64,000 nt of DNA from Luteibacter rhizovicinus (GTDB taxonomy: Bacteria > Pseudomonadota > Gammaproteobacteria > Xanthomonadales > Rhodanobacteraceae). The notes under the pieces were generated by a model that did no database searches, was not told the DNA's origin, and saw nothing but the letters and a program-made list of their open reading frames with translations. This document shows positions 52,326 to 59,911 of this stretch, piece by piece (within the stretch, counting starts at the first letter, position 1; each line of letters begins with the position of its first letter). The stretch is taken from NCBI RefSeq assembly GCF_004342265.1, contig NZ_SMCS01000005.1, positions 310,001 through 374,000 of the forward strand, written 5' to 3'. The position numbers and the translations under genes were made by a program.

Positions 52326-53468
52326 TCATTGCCGGTCATTCCCCATTTCCTGCGGGGTAAGCGGCGCGCCAAGTTCACGGCCATAGGCCGCGATACGCCG
52401 TCCAACGACGGAGCGATCCTTGTCGTAAACCGCCAGCGCGGTCTCGATCGGAAATTCACGAAGCGCCGTTGCCAGTGCCATCGCGTCGCCGGCCGCCTTG
52501 GCCACGCCCATCGCGGTATGTGGCCGCACCACGAAGGCGGCGTCGCCGAGCAGCGCGACGCGATCTTTCGTCATGCGCGGCGTCTCGTAGTCGAAGATGG
52601 CTTGCACGAAGGGCCTGGGTTCCGCCGCGACGGCAAGGGCGAATGGGTGGGGCAGCAACGCTTCCGCGTCGGCCAGAAGTTCGGCATGCACCGGAGCCGC
52701 GATATCGCCCGGTGCGAGCGAAAATCGATGCAGTTTGCCAGTCGCGTCGGTAAGCCATCGATCCAGGCCGTCCTTCGTCGCCGCCTGGCGATACCAGACC
52801 CAGTTGTAGCGGCGACGCCCGACGTCCATTTCTCCGTGCGGTCCGGCCACCAGATAGCCCAGGATGTGCGATCCGTGCATGTGATAAAACGCGAAACGTT
52901 CCAGCAGCGTATCGGCCGCGTCAGCTGGCAGCTGCGTTTCGGGGAGAAGACCCCGCCATGCGACATAGCCTGCATAGCGGCTCAGATGGTCTGCCGTGCC
53001 CATGGCGTCGCGCACCACCGAACCGACACCGTCCGCGCCGATGACCAGGTCGAATGCCTCGCGTTCGCCCGTCGCGAAGACGAGCGCCGCACCGGAGGTG
53101 CCGTTCTCCACGCCTGTTACGCGCGTATCGGTCCGGTAGGCATCGGCCGGAACACGATCGCGGAAAGCGCGGTAGAGATAGTCCCAGGAGATCTGCATCT
53201 GTGGCGTCGCGTCCCGATGTGCAATGGATCCGGTGCGATCGAGAGTGATCCGTTCGCGTGCGAGCACGCCGACCTTCGAGACATGTTCGCAGCCGACTAG
53301 CCTGAGGATCGCGAAAACCTCCCGCTGTCCCACGAGCCCCGCGCCCCGTCCCTCGAGACCGGATCCGGACCGCTCGAAAATACGCACGTCGTGTCCGTCG
53401 GCACGCAGCAGTGCGGCCGCGAAAAGACCTCCCATCGATCCGCCAACGATGCCGATGCGCAATGCCAT
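52326..53468 (-). CDS. FAD-dependent monooxygenase (PHBH-fold)
   Basis: A 380-residue aromatic hydroxylase-like flavoprotein. The FAD motif GIVGGSMGGLFAAALLRADG is at the start, the DG motif is VIGADGVGSVVRDAMG in the middle, and the GD motif GDAAFVVRPHTAMGVAKAAG is toward the end. This set defines the group A flavin monooxygenases that hydroxylate aromatic rings using NAD(P)H. The substrate cannot be told from sequence. About 45 bases separate it from the molybdenum hydroxylase genes upstream. Confidence 0.9.
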   Translation of the reverse strand: MALRIGIVGGSMGGLFAAALLRADGHDVRIFERSGSGLEGRGAGLVGQREVFAILRLVGCEHVSKVGVLARERITLDRTGSIAHRDATPQMQISWDYLYRAFRDRVPADAYRTDTRVTGVENGTSGAALVFATGEREAFDLVIGADGVGSVVRDAMGTADHLSRYAGYVAWRGLLPETQLPADAADTLLERFAFYHMHGSHILGYLVAGPHGEMDVGRRRYNWVWYRQAATKDGLDRWLTDATGKLHRFSLAPGDIAAPVHAELLADAEALLPHPFALAVAAEPRPFVQAIFDYETPRMTKDRVALLGDAAFVVRPHTAMGVAKAAGDAMALATALREFPIETALAVYDKDRSVVGRRIAAYGRELGAPLTPQEMGNDRQ

Positions 53469-53513
53469 GCCGAGTCCTCTTCGTTAAGTTGATTTTCTGG
53501 GTAAGGCGCGGGA

Positions 53514-55754
53514 TCAGGTCCGGCCGAAGGGAGCGTGTCGCATCAGCGGAAGATCGCGAAGAGGGCTTCCCATCACGCGCGACAGCGCTATGGTCACTGC
53601 GGCGGCGGTCGGTCCCTGGGCGATCTCCGCCGCGCCAAGGAACGGCAGGCCGGGTCGATCGACGATATGCACGCTGACTTCGTCGGGCACCTGCGAGAAC
53701 CGCATGATGGGATAGCCCGACCAGTCGTTGCTGTGTACCTGTATTTCGTCGAAGTCGACCGCTTCGTACAGGGTCCAGCTCGTCGATTGCAGAATGCCGC
53801 CTTCGATCTGGTTGCGGGCGCCATCGGGGTTTACGATCTGTCCGCAGTCGATGGCGGCCACGGCACGCAGCAGCCGTACGGCGTTCGTGTCCGGATCGTA
53901 TGCCACCTCCACCGCAATGGCGAAGTAACCCATGATGTTCTTGTAGCGCGAAAACGCGAAACCGGCCGCCTTGCGATCGTCGGTACCCCGGTATGGCCAG
54001 CCGAATTCTCGGGCCGCGGTCCGGATGACTTCCACGGCGCGGGGATCGTCCAGATGGCGAATACGGAAGTCCACGGGATCTTGCCCGACGGAGCGGGCGA
54101 GTTCGTCGACGGTGGTTTCGATCGATACCACATTGATGTGCGCGCCCAGCGAGCGCATGGCGGACGTCCGGAAGGGCATCTCGGGAACGAAGTTCATCGT
54201 CACGTCGAGATTCGGTATGCGGTAAGGCGGAACCGCGTTGCGATCCGCATCGCCCTCGGGATTGGGGATCGGTACCGGTGGCGCGGACACGAAGGGCTTT
54301 GCCAGCAAAGTAGCCGGTGCGAGGCGTCCGGCATTCACGATGCGTTCGTTGTGCGGCGTACTCCACAGCGCGAAGTTCCAGTCGCGGAGATTGCCGGCGT
54401 CATCCAGCGTCGCCTTCAGATCGGTCGCCATGGCCGGACCGTAGGGTTCCCACAATTGCTCCTGATCCCTCATCCATTGCACTCGCACGGGCTGTCCGGG
54501 AACCGCGCGTGCGAGCAGGGCCGCATCGGCCGCTACATCGTCGGCGCCGTTGTGTCCGTAGCAACCGGATCCTTCCACGTGAATGCAATGCACCTTGTCT
54601 AGCGGCACCCCGAGCATTTCAGCCAGTCCACCGCGCAGGGGATAGACGCCCTGCGTATGCGTCCAGACCGTCATCGTGCCATCGGCAAGCTGGGCGACGG
54701 CGCACGAGGGTCCGATCGATCCGTGCTGCACGTACTGTTTCGTATGCGTGCAGGTGAACGCTGGCTTCGTCGAGACGGGCGCTGTCGAGCGGCTGGCCGT
54801 GGGATACACCTTCGCCGGCAACGTGCGTAGCGCCGCATGGATGCCGGCGTAGCCGGGAAGTGCCGGAGCAGCCGTCCAGCCAGCGGCACGGGTGAGTGCG
54901 CGTGCCGCGACGATGGCGCGCCATTCGTCGTCCGCGAGCACGCCGATGAAGTCGCCATCGACGACGACGCGTACTACGCCCGGAAGCTTTTCGACGGCGG
55001 TTACGTCCAGCTGCTTCAGCCGGGCTCCCGGCAGTGGTGGGCGCACGACGCGGGCATGCAGCATGCCGGGCAGGCGCATGTCCTGAACATACGCGGCTCC
55101 GCCAGTCACCTTTCCCGGAATGTCCACGCGAGGAAGAGAGGTACCGATAAGGGTGAATGTCTTCGGATCCACGGCAGGCGATGTTGCATCGGCCTGCCGA
55201 TGCAACTGGATATCCTTCACGGCCTCGGCGTAGGTGACTTTCCTGCCATCGTCGGCGCGAATCTCCCCGTCTTTGGCGGTGAGTCGGGATACGGGTACGC
55301 CGAGGCGCGAGGATGCCGCCGTCAGCAACAGAAACCTCACCTGGGCGGCCGCGTTGAATAGAGCGGTACCGCCATCGGCCATGCTGTGACTACCCGCTGT
55401 GTAACCCTCGTCGGGCGTGCGGGCGGTATCGGCGGTAACCAGCGTAATCAATGCGGGCCGGACGGAGAGTTGCTCGGCGGCTATCTGGAGCATGGCTGTC
55501 CTGACGCCCGTACCCAGCTCGACCTTGCCCGTACACACGGTTATCCCGCTGTCGTCGATCTTTATCCATGCGTCGAGGAACGGATTGGATTTCAGGCTGC
55601 CGGGCAGATTGGGCGCCAGGATGACCGTGCCGAGGGTGTCCACCTTCTGAGCCAGCAGGCGCGCAGGCGCCATGGTCGCGAAAGCGACTACCAGCGCACC
55701 GTTGACGATGAATGCACGGCGGGAGATATCGACGCGATCGTCGTGGCGGGTCAT
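53514..55754 (-). CDS. Molybdopterin-binding subunit of a xanthine-dehydrogenase-family oxidoreductase
   Basis: A 746-residue catalytic subunit with a twin-arginine leader, DISRRAFIVNGALVVAFATM, so it is exported folded with its cofactor. Family features include GKVELGTGVRTAMLQIAAEQ, HSMADGGTALFNAA, FVPEMPFRTSAMRSLG and the C-terminal FLGAAEIAQGPTAAAV, which contains the Glu expected to act as base at the molybdenum. The arrangement resembles isoquinoline 1-oxidoreductase beta subunits and membrane aldehyde dehydrogenases. The start overlaps the stop of the iron-sulphur subunit by four bases. The substrate is uncertain: aldehydes or N-heterocycles. Confidence 0.9.
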   Translation of the reverse strand: MTRHDDRVDISRRAFIVNGALVVAFATMAPARLLAQKVDTLGTVILAPNLPGSLKSNPFLDAWIKIDDSGITVCTGKVELGTGVRTAMLQIAAEQLSVRPALITLVTADTARTPDEGYTAGSHSMADGGTALFNAAAQVRFLLLTAASSRLGVPVSRLTAKDGEIRADDGRKVTYAEAVKDIQLHRQADATSPAVDPKTFTLIGTSLPRVDIPGKVTGGAAYVQDMRLPGMLHARVVRPPLPGARLKQLDVTAVEKLPGVVRVVVDGDFIGVLADDEWRAIVAARALTRAAGWTAAPALPGYAGIHAALRTLPAKVYPTASRSTAPVSTKPAFTCTHTKQYVQHGSIGPSCAVAQLADGTMTVWTHTQGVYPLRGGLAEMLGVPLDKVHCIHVEGSGCYGHNGADDVAADAALLARAVPGQPVRVQWMRDQEQLWEPYGPAMATDLKATLDDAGNLRDWNFALWSTPHNERIVNAGRLAPATLLAKPFVSAPPVPIPNPEGDADRNAVPPYRIPNLDVTMNFVPEMPFRTSAMRSLGAHINVVSIETTVDELARSVGQDPVDFRIRHLDDPRAVEVIRTAAREFGWPYRGTDDRKAAGFAFSRYKNIMGYFAIAVEVAYDPDTNAVRLLRAVAAIDCGQIVNPDGARNQIEGGILQSTSWTLYEAVDFDEIQVHSNDWSGYPIMRFSQVPDEVSVHIVDRPGLPFLGAAEIAQGPTAAAVTIALSRVMGSPLRDLPLMRHAPFGRT

Positions 55755-56212
55755 GCGTGTTCTCCCGCCGCCACGACGCGAATAGCCGCAAGAATGCGCA
55801 TGTGTGTGCCGCAACGGCAGAGGTTCGGTTCCATGTGTTCGCGGATGGTGGCCTCGTCCGGATGCGGGTTGGCCGCAAGCAAGGCCTGCGCACGCATGAT
55901 CATTCCCGAAATGCAGTAACCGCACTGCGCTGCCTGGTGCGCGATGAACGAAGCCTGCAGTGGCGACGGGTGCGCAAGCGTGCCGAGACCTTCGATGGTC
56001 ACGACTTCGCGCGCGCCGATCGACGACAGCGGCGTAACGCAGGAGAACACGGGTTTCCCTTGCACGATCACCGTACATGCGCCGCACTGGCCCATTCCGC
56101 AGCCGAATTTCGCACCATTCATGCGCAAGTCGTTACGCAACACATATAGGAGCGGCGTTTCCGGACCGGCTTCGACCTGGTGCAGTACGCCGTTGACCCT
56201 CAGCTCGATCAT
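55751..56212 (-). CDS. (2Fe-2S) subunit of the molybdenum hydroxylase
   Basis: A 153-residue ferredoxin-like subunit that relays electrons from the molybdenum centre. Eight cysteines bind two 2Fe-2S clusters: Cys38, Cys43, Cys46 and Cys58 in the N-terminal plant-ferredoxin-type fold (GCGMGQCGAC), and Cys97, Cys100, Cys132 and Cys134 in the helical domain (CGYC ... LCRC). The start and the stop both overlap neighbours as ATGA, so the three subunits are coupled. It has no leader of its own and probably travels with the Tat-leader subunit. Confidence 0.92.
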   Translation of the reverse strand: MIELRVNGVLHQVEAGPETPLLYVLRNDLRMNGAKFGCGMGQCGACTVIVQGKPVFSCVTPLSSIGAREVVTIEGLGTLAHPSPLQASFIAHQAAQCGYCISGMIMRAQALLAANPHPDEATIREHMEPNLCRCGTHMRILAAIRVVAAGEHA

Positions 56213-57489
56213 GGTGGTGCGCTCCCGTCCTTTCCGACCTCTTCGATAATCTTGTTCGTGGCTCGCCATGGTTCCTTCTTGCCGAATCGCACACGCAGGT
56301 AAACTAGGAGATTCGCGATGTCCCTGTTGCTCAGCGCGTCGTCGAATGACGGCATATAGACCGAAACTCCAGGCTCGTCCGGCAAGCCGATGCCGTTAAC
56401 GATGGTCTGAATGGCATTGCGCGGAGTGTCCGCGTGGATCGACGTCGCCATATCGAGCGACGGCCGGCCTTCCATCGCCATCATGGGGGCCGACGGTTCG
56501 TGACATCCCGCGCAACCACCTGCGAAAAGCGAAGCTCCCTCGGCGTACCCAGCGGGCATAGAGGGATTGACTGGCGTGTCGTTGCGCACGCCACGCGGTT
56601 TCTGCAGCGACAGCACATAGCTTGCGATCGCCTCGACATCGGCACGCGGCAGTTTGCTCAGATTATCGACAACGGGACGCATGGGGCCCGCTGCCGCTCC
56701 ATGTTCGCTGGCTACGCCGGTACTGAGATAGTCGACCAGCTGGCCTTGCGTCCAGGGACGCGTTGCGCTGTCCAGCCTGTTCAGTGGCGGGGCATCCCAG
56801 CCATCGACAGTAGCGCCGTCGTACGGCTTGCCGTGCTCCTCGCCTCCGATGAAGTCGAGTGGCGTGTGGCACGAGGCGCAATGTCCCGCGCCTTCGGCGA
56901 GATAACGCCCGCGTTCGACGACGCCCCTTCCGGCCGGTACGGCACCGGACTTCAGGAACAGCAGGTTCCAGAATGCAAGGGAAGGGCGGAGCCGGAACAG
57001 TAGGGGCAGTTCATTCTTTCGTGGCGGGGCATCGACCGGTCTGCGGCTCATGAGGAAGGCATACGCATCGTCGATATCCGCATCCGCCATGCGCGTGTAG
57101 TGCACATAGGGAAATGCGGGATAAAGGAAATGGCCGTCGCGGGACACGCCGTGCCGCAACGCTCGCCGGAAGGCATCGACAGACCACCTGCCGATGCCGG
57201 TCGCGGCATCGGGGGTGATGTTGGTGGAGTAGATCGTTCCGAACGGCGTCTTCAGTCCGTACCCGCCCGCGTACGATGTTCCTTCGCGAGCGGTATGGCA
57301 GACGATACAATCCCCCTGCGCGACAACCCGCGCACCGCGAGCGATCGTCGCGGCATCCGCGGGAATGGGCGTTCCCGTGGTTTCGCGCAGCGAAGGACGC
57401 CACATGATCGCGAACGCGACCGCACACAGGACGCCCGATGCTGCAAGCAGAACGGTACGGCGTTTCATCGGGTTCGCTCGCGCGCTCAT
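56209..57489 (-). CDS. Triheme cytochrome c subunit
   Basis: A 426-residue membrane-attached electron acceptor for the hydroxylase. An N-terminal hydrophobic stretch (VLLAASGVLCAVAFAIMW) serves as anchor or signal. Three c-heme motifs are present: CIVCH at residues 61-65, CASCH at 204-208 and CAGCH at 326-330. The layout matches the triheme subunits of acetic-acid-bacterial alcohol and aldehyde dehydrogenases. The ATG at 57489 is preceded by AAGGTCAA. It is the first gene of the three-gene operon. Confidence 0.92.
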   Translation of the reverse strand: MSARANPMKRRTVLLAASGVLCAVAFAIMWRPSLRETTGTPIPADAATIARGARVVAQGDCIVCHTAREGTSYAGGYGLKTPFGTIYSTNITPDAATGIGRWSVDAFRRALRHGVSRDGHFLYPAFPYVHYTRMADADIDDAYAFLMSRRPVDAPPRKNELPLLFRLRPSLAFWNLLFLKSGAVPAGRGVVERGRYLAEGAGHCASCHTPLDFIGGEEHGKPYDGATVDGWDAPPLNRLDSATRPWTQGQLVDYLSTGVASEHGAAAGPMRPVVDNLSKLPRADVEAIASYVLSLQKPRGVRNDTPVNPSMPAGYAEGASLFAGGCAGCHEPSAPMMAMEGRPSLDMATSIHADTPRNAIQTIVNGIGLPDEPGVSVYMPSFDDALSNRDIANLLVYLRVRFGKKEPWRATNKIIEEVGKDGSAPP

Positions 57490-57690
57490 TTGACCTTGAA
57501 TAAGCTATCGCGCGATTTCGCCCGCATATAGAACAAAAGTAACCCACGCCACGCGCAGCCATACGGGCGGGATACAAGCGTTCCATGGACCGTTCAAACC
57601 GCCAAGCCTTCTCATGCCGAAGTCACGACACTATCCGAAACGCGGTGTCCCTCGTGGACCCGGCGGTACACATCAACCTGGATATCCGAT

Positions 57691-58905
57691 ATGAAAGTGC
57701 AATCCGAACGAACCGCCGGAGCGGCGCCTCCCGTTATGGCTCGCAGCCTGATCGCACTATTCGCATTCTGCTGTGGCGCGATCGTGGCCAATATCTATTA
57801 CGCGCAACCGATCATCGGCGTCATCGCGCCCGAGTTGGGCATGTCCCCCGGAAGTACCAGCCTGATCGTGTCGCTGACGCAGATTGGCTACGCGGTCGGT
57901 CTGTTCTTCCTCGTCCCGCTGGCGGATATCTTCGAGAATCGCCGACTGATGATGGCGACGATCGCGGTGACGGCCGTGAGCCTGGCGTTGGCGGGGTTGA
58001 GCAAGTCGCCAGGCACTTTCCTTCTTATGTCCGCGCTTATCGGCGTGAGCTCCGTATCGGTACAGATGATGATTCCGCTGGCCGCCCATCTGGCACCGGA
58101 GGCAGCACGGGGAAGGGTCGTTGGCACCGTCATGGGCGGCTTGCTCCTGGGCATTTTGCTCGCACGCCCGGTATCTAGCCTGGTCGCCGATCACCTGGGC
58201 TGGCGCGCGGTATTCATGGGCGCATCGGTGTTGATGCTTGCGATCCTGATCCTTGTCGCCGTGACCATCCCTCGACGCATGCCCACGCACAGCGCCACGT
58301 ACTGGCGGCTGATCCGGTCGCTGGAAGAGCTGTTCCGCCGCGAGCCGGTACTGCGTCAGCGAGCGTTGTATCAGGGATTGATGTTCGCCGCGTTCAGCCT
58401 GTTCTGGACGGCCGCGCCACTGGCGCTCATGCGCGAACACGGTCTGAGCCAGAGCCAGATCGCGCTGTTCGCACTGGTCGGTGCGGTAGGTGCCATCGCT
58501 GCGCCGATCAGCGGTCGTCTTGCCGATGCGGGCCACACGCACAGGGCATCGATGCTGGCGATGCTCATGGGTGCGGTCAGTTTTCTGCCGTCGCTGATCC
58601 ACCCGGCTTATAGCGTGATCGGTCTGGCGGTCACCGCTGTCGCCCTGGACTTCGCCGTGCAGATGAACATGGTGCTTGGACAGCGCGCCGTCTATGCGCT
58701 GGACGCGGCGAGCCGGGGACGCCTCAATGCGCTCTACATGAGCAGCATCTTTATCGGCGGAGCCATCGGCTCCGCCGCTGCAAGCATGCTTTACGAGAAG
58801 GGTGGCTGGCTCTGGGTTGCGTTGGCGGGCAGTGCGCTACCGCTGATCGCTTTCCTGATTTTCTGGAAGACGTCGCGGGCAGGGCAGAGAGAGGCGATCG
58901 CGTAA
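57691..58905 (+). CDS. MFS transporter (YgaY-like)
   Basis: A 404-residue inner-membrane carrier with about twelve hydrophobic segments. Characteristic pieces are ANIYYAQPIIGVIAPELGMS at helix 1 and VPLADIFENRRLMMATI after helix 2, seen in the YgaY/YnfM-related efflux group. It is divergent from the cytochrome gene and precedes the natural-product cluster. It could export the cluster product, but the long gap makes that only a possibility. Confidence 0.85.
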   Translation: MKVQSERTAGAAPPVMARSLIALFAFCCGAIVANIYYAQPIIGVIAPELGMSPGSTSLIVSLTQIGYAVGLFFLVPLADIFENRRLMMATIAVTAVSLALAGLSKSPGTFLLMSALIGVSSVSVQMMIPLAAHLAPEAARGRVVGTVMGGLLLGILLARPVSSLVADHLGWRAVFMGASVLMLAILILVAVTIPRRMPTHSATYWRLIRSLEELFRREPVLRQRALYQGLMFAAFSLFWTAAPLALMREHGLSQSQIALFALVGAVGAIAAPISGRLADAGHTHRASMLAMLMGAVSFLPSLIHPAYSVIGLAVTAVALDFAVQMNMVLGQRAVYALDAASRGRLNALYMSSIFIGGAIGSAAASMLYEKGGWLWVALAGSALPLIAFLIFWKTSRAGQREAIA

Positions 58906-59103
58906 CGCTGCCAATCCGATAATGGATTAGCGACAGGTATCGAAATTATGCCGAGTGTCATCCAGAAGAATGAACCGAGCTGCCCGGCGAATTAATCGAC
59001 ATAACTGGTAACAATAGCCATGTAAATTCGTTACGAGCGTGATCCAGTACGCAAATTGCAGAGTCTCGGGCGCGCAATTAATCAACTTAAATCAAATACA
59101 AGT

Positions 59104-59163
59104 TCTTGCGATTAATCGCAAGATCATGCCGCTTGCAAAGCGGCCCGTATTCTTCGAAGAATA
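59104..59163. promoter_or_regulatory. Three consecutive palindromes
   Basis: In 60 bases there are a perfect 20-base palindrome at 59104-59123 (TCTTGCGATT and its complement), a hairpin with 7-base arms GCCGCTT / AAGCGGC around GCA at 59128-59144, and a perfect 16-base palindrome at 59148-59163 (TATTCTTC and its complement). The flanking dyads have the size of dimeric regulator sites. They lie about 290 bases before the MbtH-like start. Confidence 0.55.
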
Positions 59164-59397
59164 TGAGGACAGGGAATTCGGTGGCATGGGCCTGCTCCAT
59201 GCAATCTTTTGAACGGACTCAAGGGGTCAAGCTGATGCGTAATGGGGACGACCCGGGCCTTCCTGCCGACACGCCGATATTCCGGCGGAACAATGCGAAC
59301 GCGGCAGCTTCAGATCGCCCCGATTACCCAATCTTTCCGATTGGCTGGTCGATACCCAAACCCCTGTGCAAGCCATCGTTTCCAGGTAGTGATACGT

Positions 59398-59428
59398 CAA
59401 TCGCGCGGTAAAGGCGATTGCGTCTTTC
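59398..59428 (+). terminator. Leader hairpin with T-rich tail before mbtH-like gene
   Basis: CAATCGC (59398-59404) and GCGATTG (59414-59420) form a 7-base stem with a 9-base loop, followed by CGTCTTTCTTT. It is on the coding strand, about 20 bases before the ribosome binding site of the MbtH-like gene, where an attenuator would be expected. The T tract is interrupted, so efficiency is uncertain. Confidence 0.35.
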
Positions 59429-59446
59429 TTTAGCAAAGGAGCGTGC

Positions 59447-59668
59447 ATGTCTACCAGTTCGAGTTCGTCAGAAGCGATGTACGAAGTGGTCGTCAACCAG
59501 GAAGGTCAGTATTCGATCTGGCCGGTGATTAAGGCGTTGCCGCAGGGTTGGACGAAGGCCGGAAAACAAGGCTCGAAAGAATTCTGCCTTGAATTCGTCA
59601 GCGAGGTATGGACCGACATGCGTCCACTTTCACTTCGCGCGCGGATGGAGTCCATGCAGTCAAGTTAG
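59447..59668 (+). CDS. MbtH-like protein
   Basis: A 73-residue protein of the MbtH family, small partners that bind and activate adenylation domains of non-ribosomal peptide synthetases. The family core is complete: YEVVVNQEGQYSIWPVIKAL, PQGW and VWTDMRPLSLR, with the three conserved tryptophans at positions 25, 35 and 55. The start has AAAGGAG about eight bases upstream. Its presence next to polyketide genes implies amino-acid-loading modules in the same cluster, beyond the right edge of the window. Confidence 0.93.
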   Translation: MSTSSSSSEAMYEVVVNQEGQYSIWPVIKALPQGWTKAGKQGSKEFCLEFVSEVWTDMRPLSLRARMESMQSS

Positions 59669-59911
59669 CTTCATCGCGAGCGGTTCGTCGCGAGGGGCTA
59701 AGTGAAATATAAAAACTGCATCCTATCCTGGGTAGTGACATGCCAGATGAGCGTCTGCTGTTCGTTTGTCTTTACTTTCGGACGCCATGTTCCAGTTTGT
59801 CCGCGCGCCCCAGGGGGGGAGTGGTTGCGCGGTCTGCCATGAATTTCAAATTCGCCCACTCACCCAGACCTTGGTGGATGGTGTGATTTCGAGGCGGAAC
59901 TATGGCCCAGG

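Larger units (their letters stand above)
58906..59446. other. Intergenic region at left edge of the natural-product cluster
   Basis: A 541-base gap, richer in A and T than the window average at its left half. It holds three successive dyads at 59104-59163 and a hairpin with T-rich tail at 59398-59428 just before the MbtH-like gene. A short open frame at 59106-59411 has no protein features and is not called. This is the probable control region of the cluster. Confidence 0.6.

Noticed and set aside
59106-59411. Small frame upstream of the MbtH-like gene
   Set aside because: It lies across the palindrome cluster, has no ribosome binding site or protein features, and the region is better read as regulatory.
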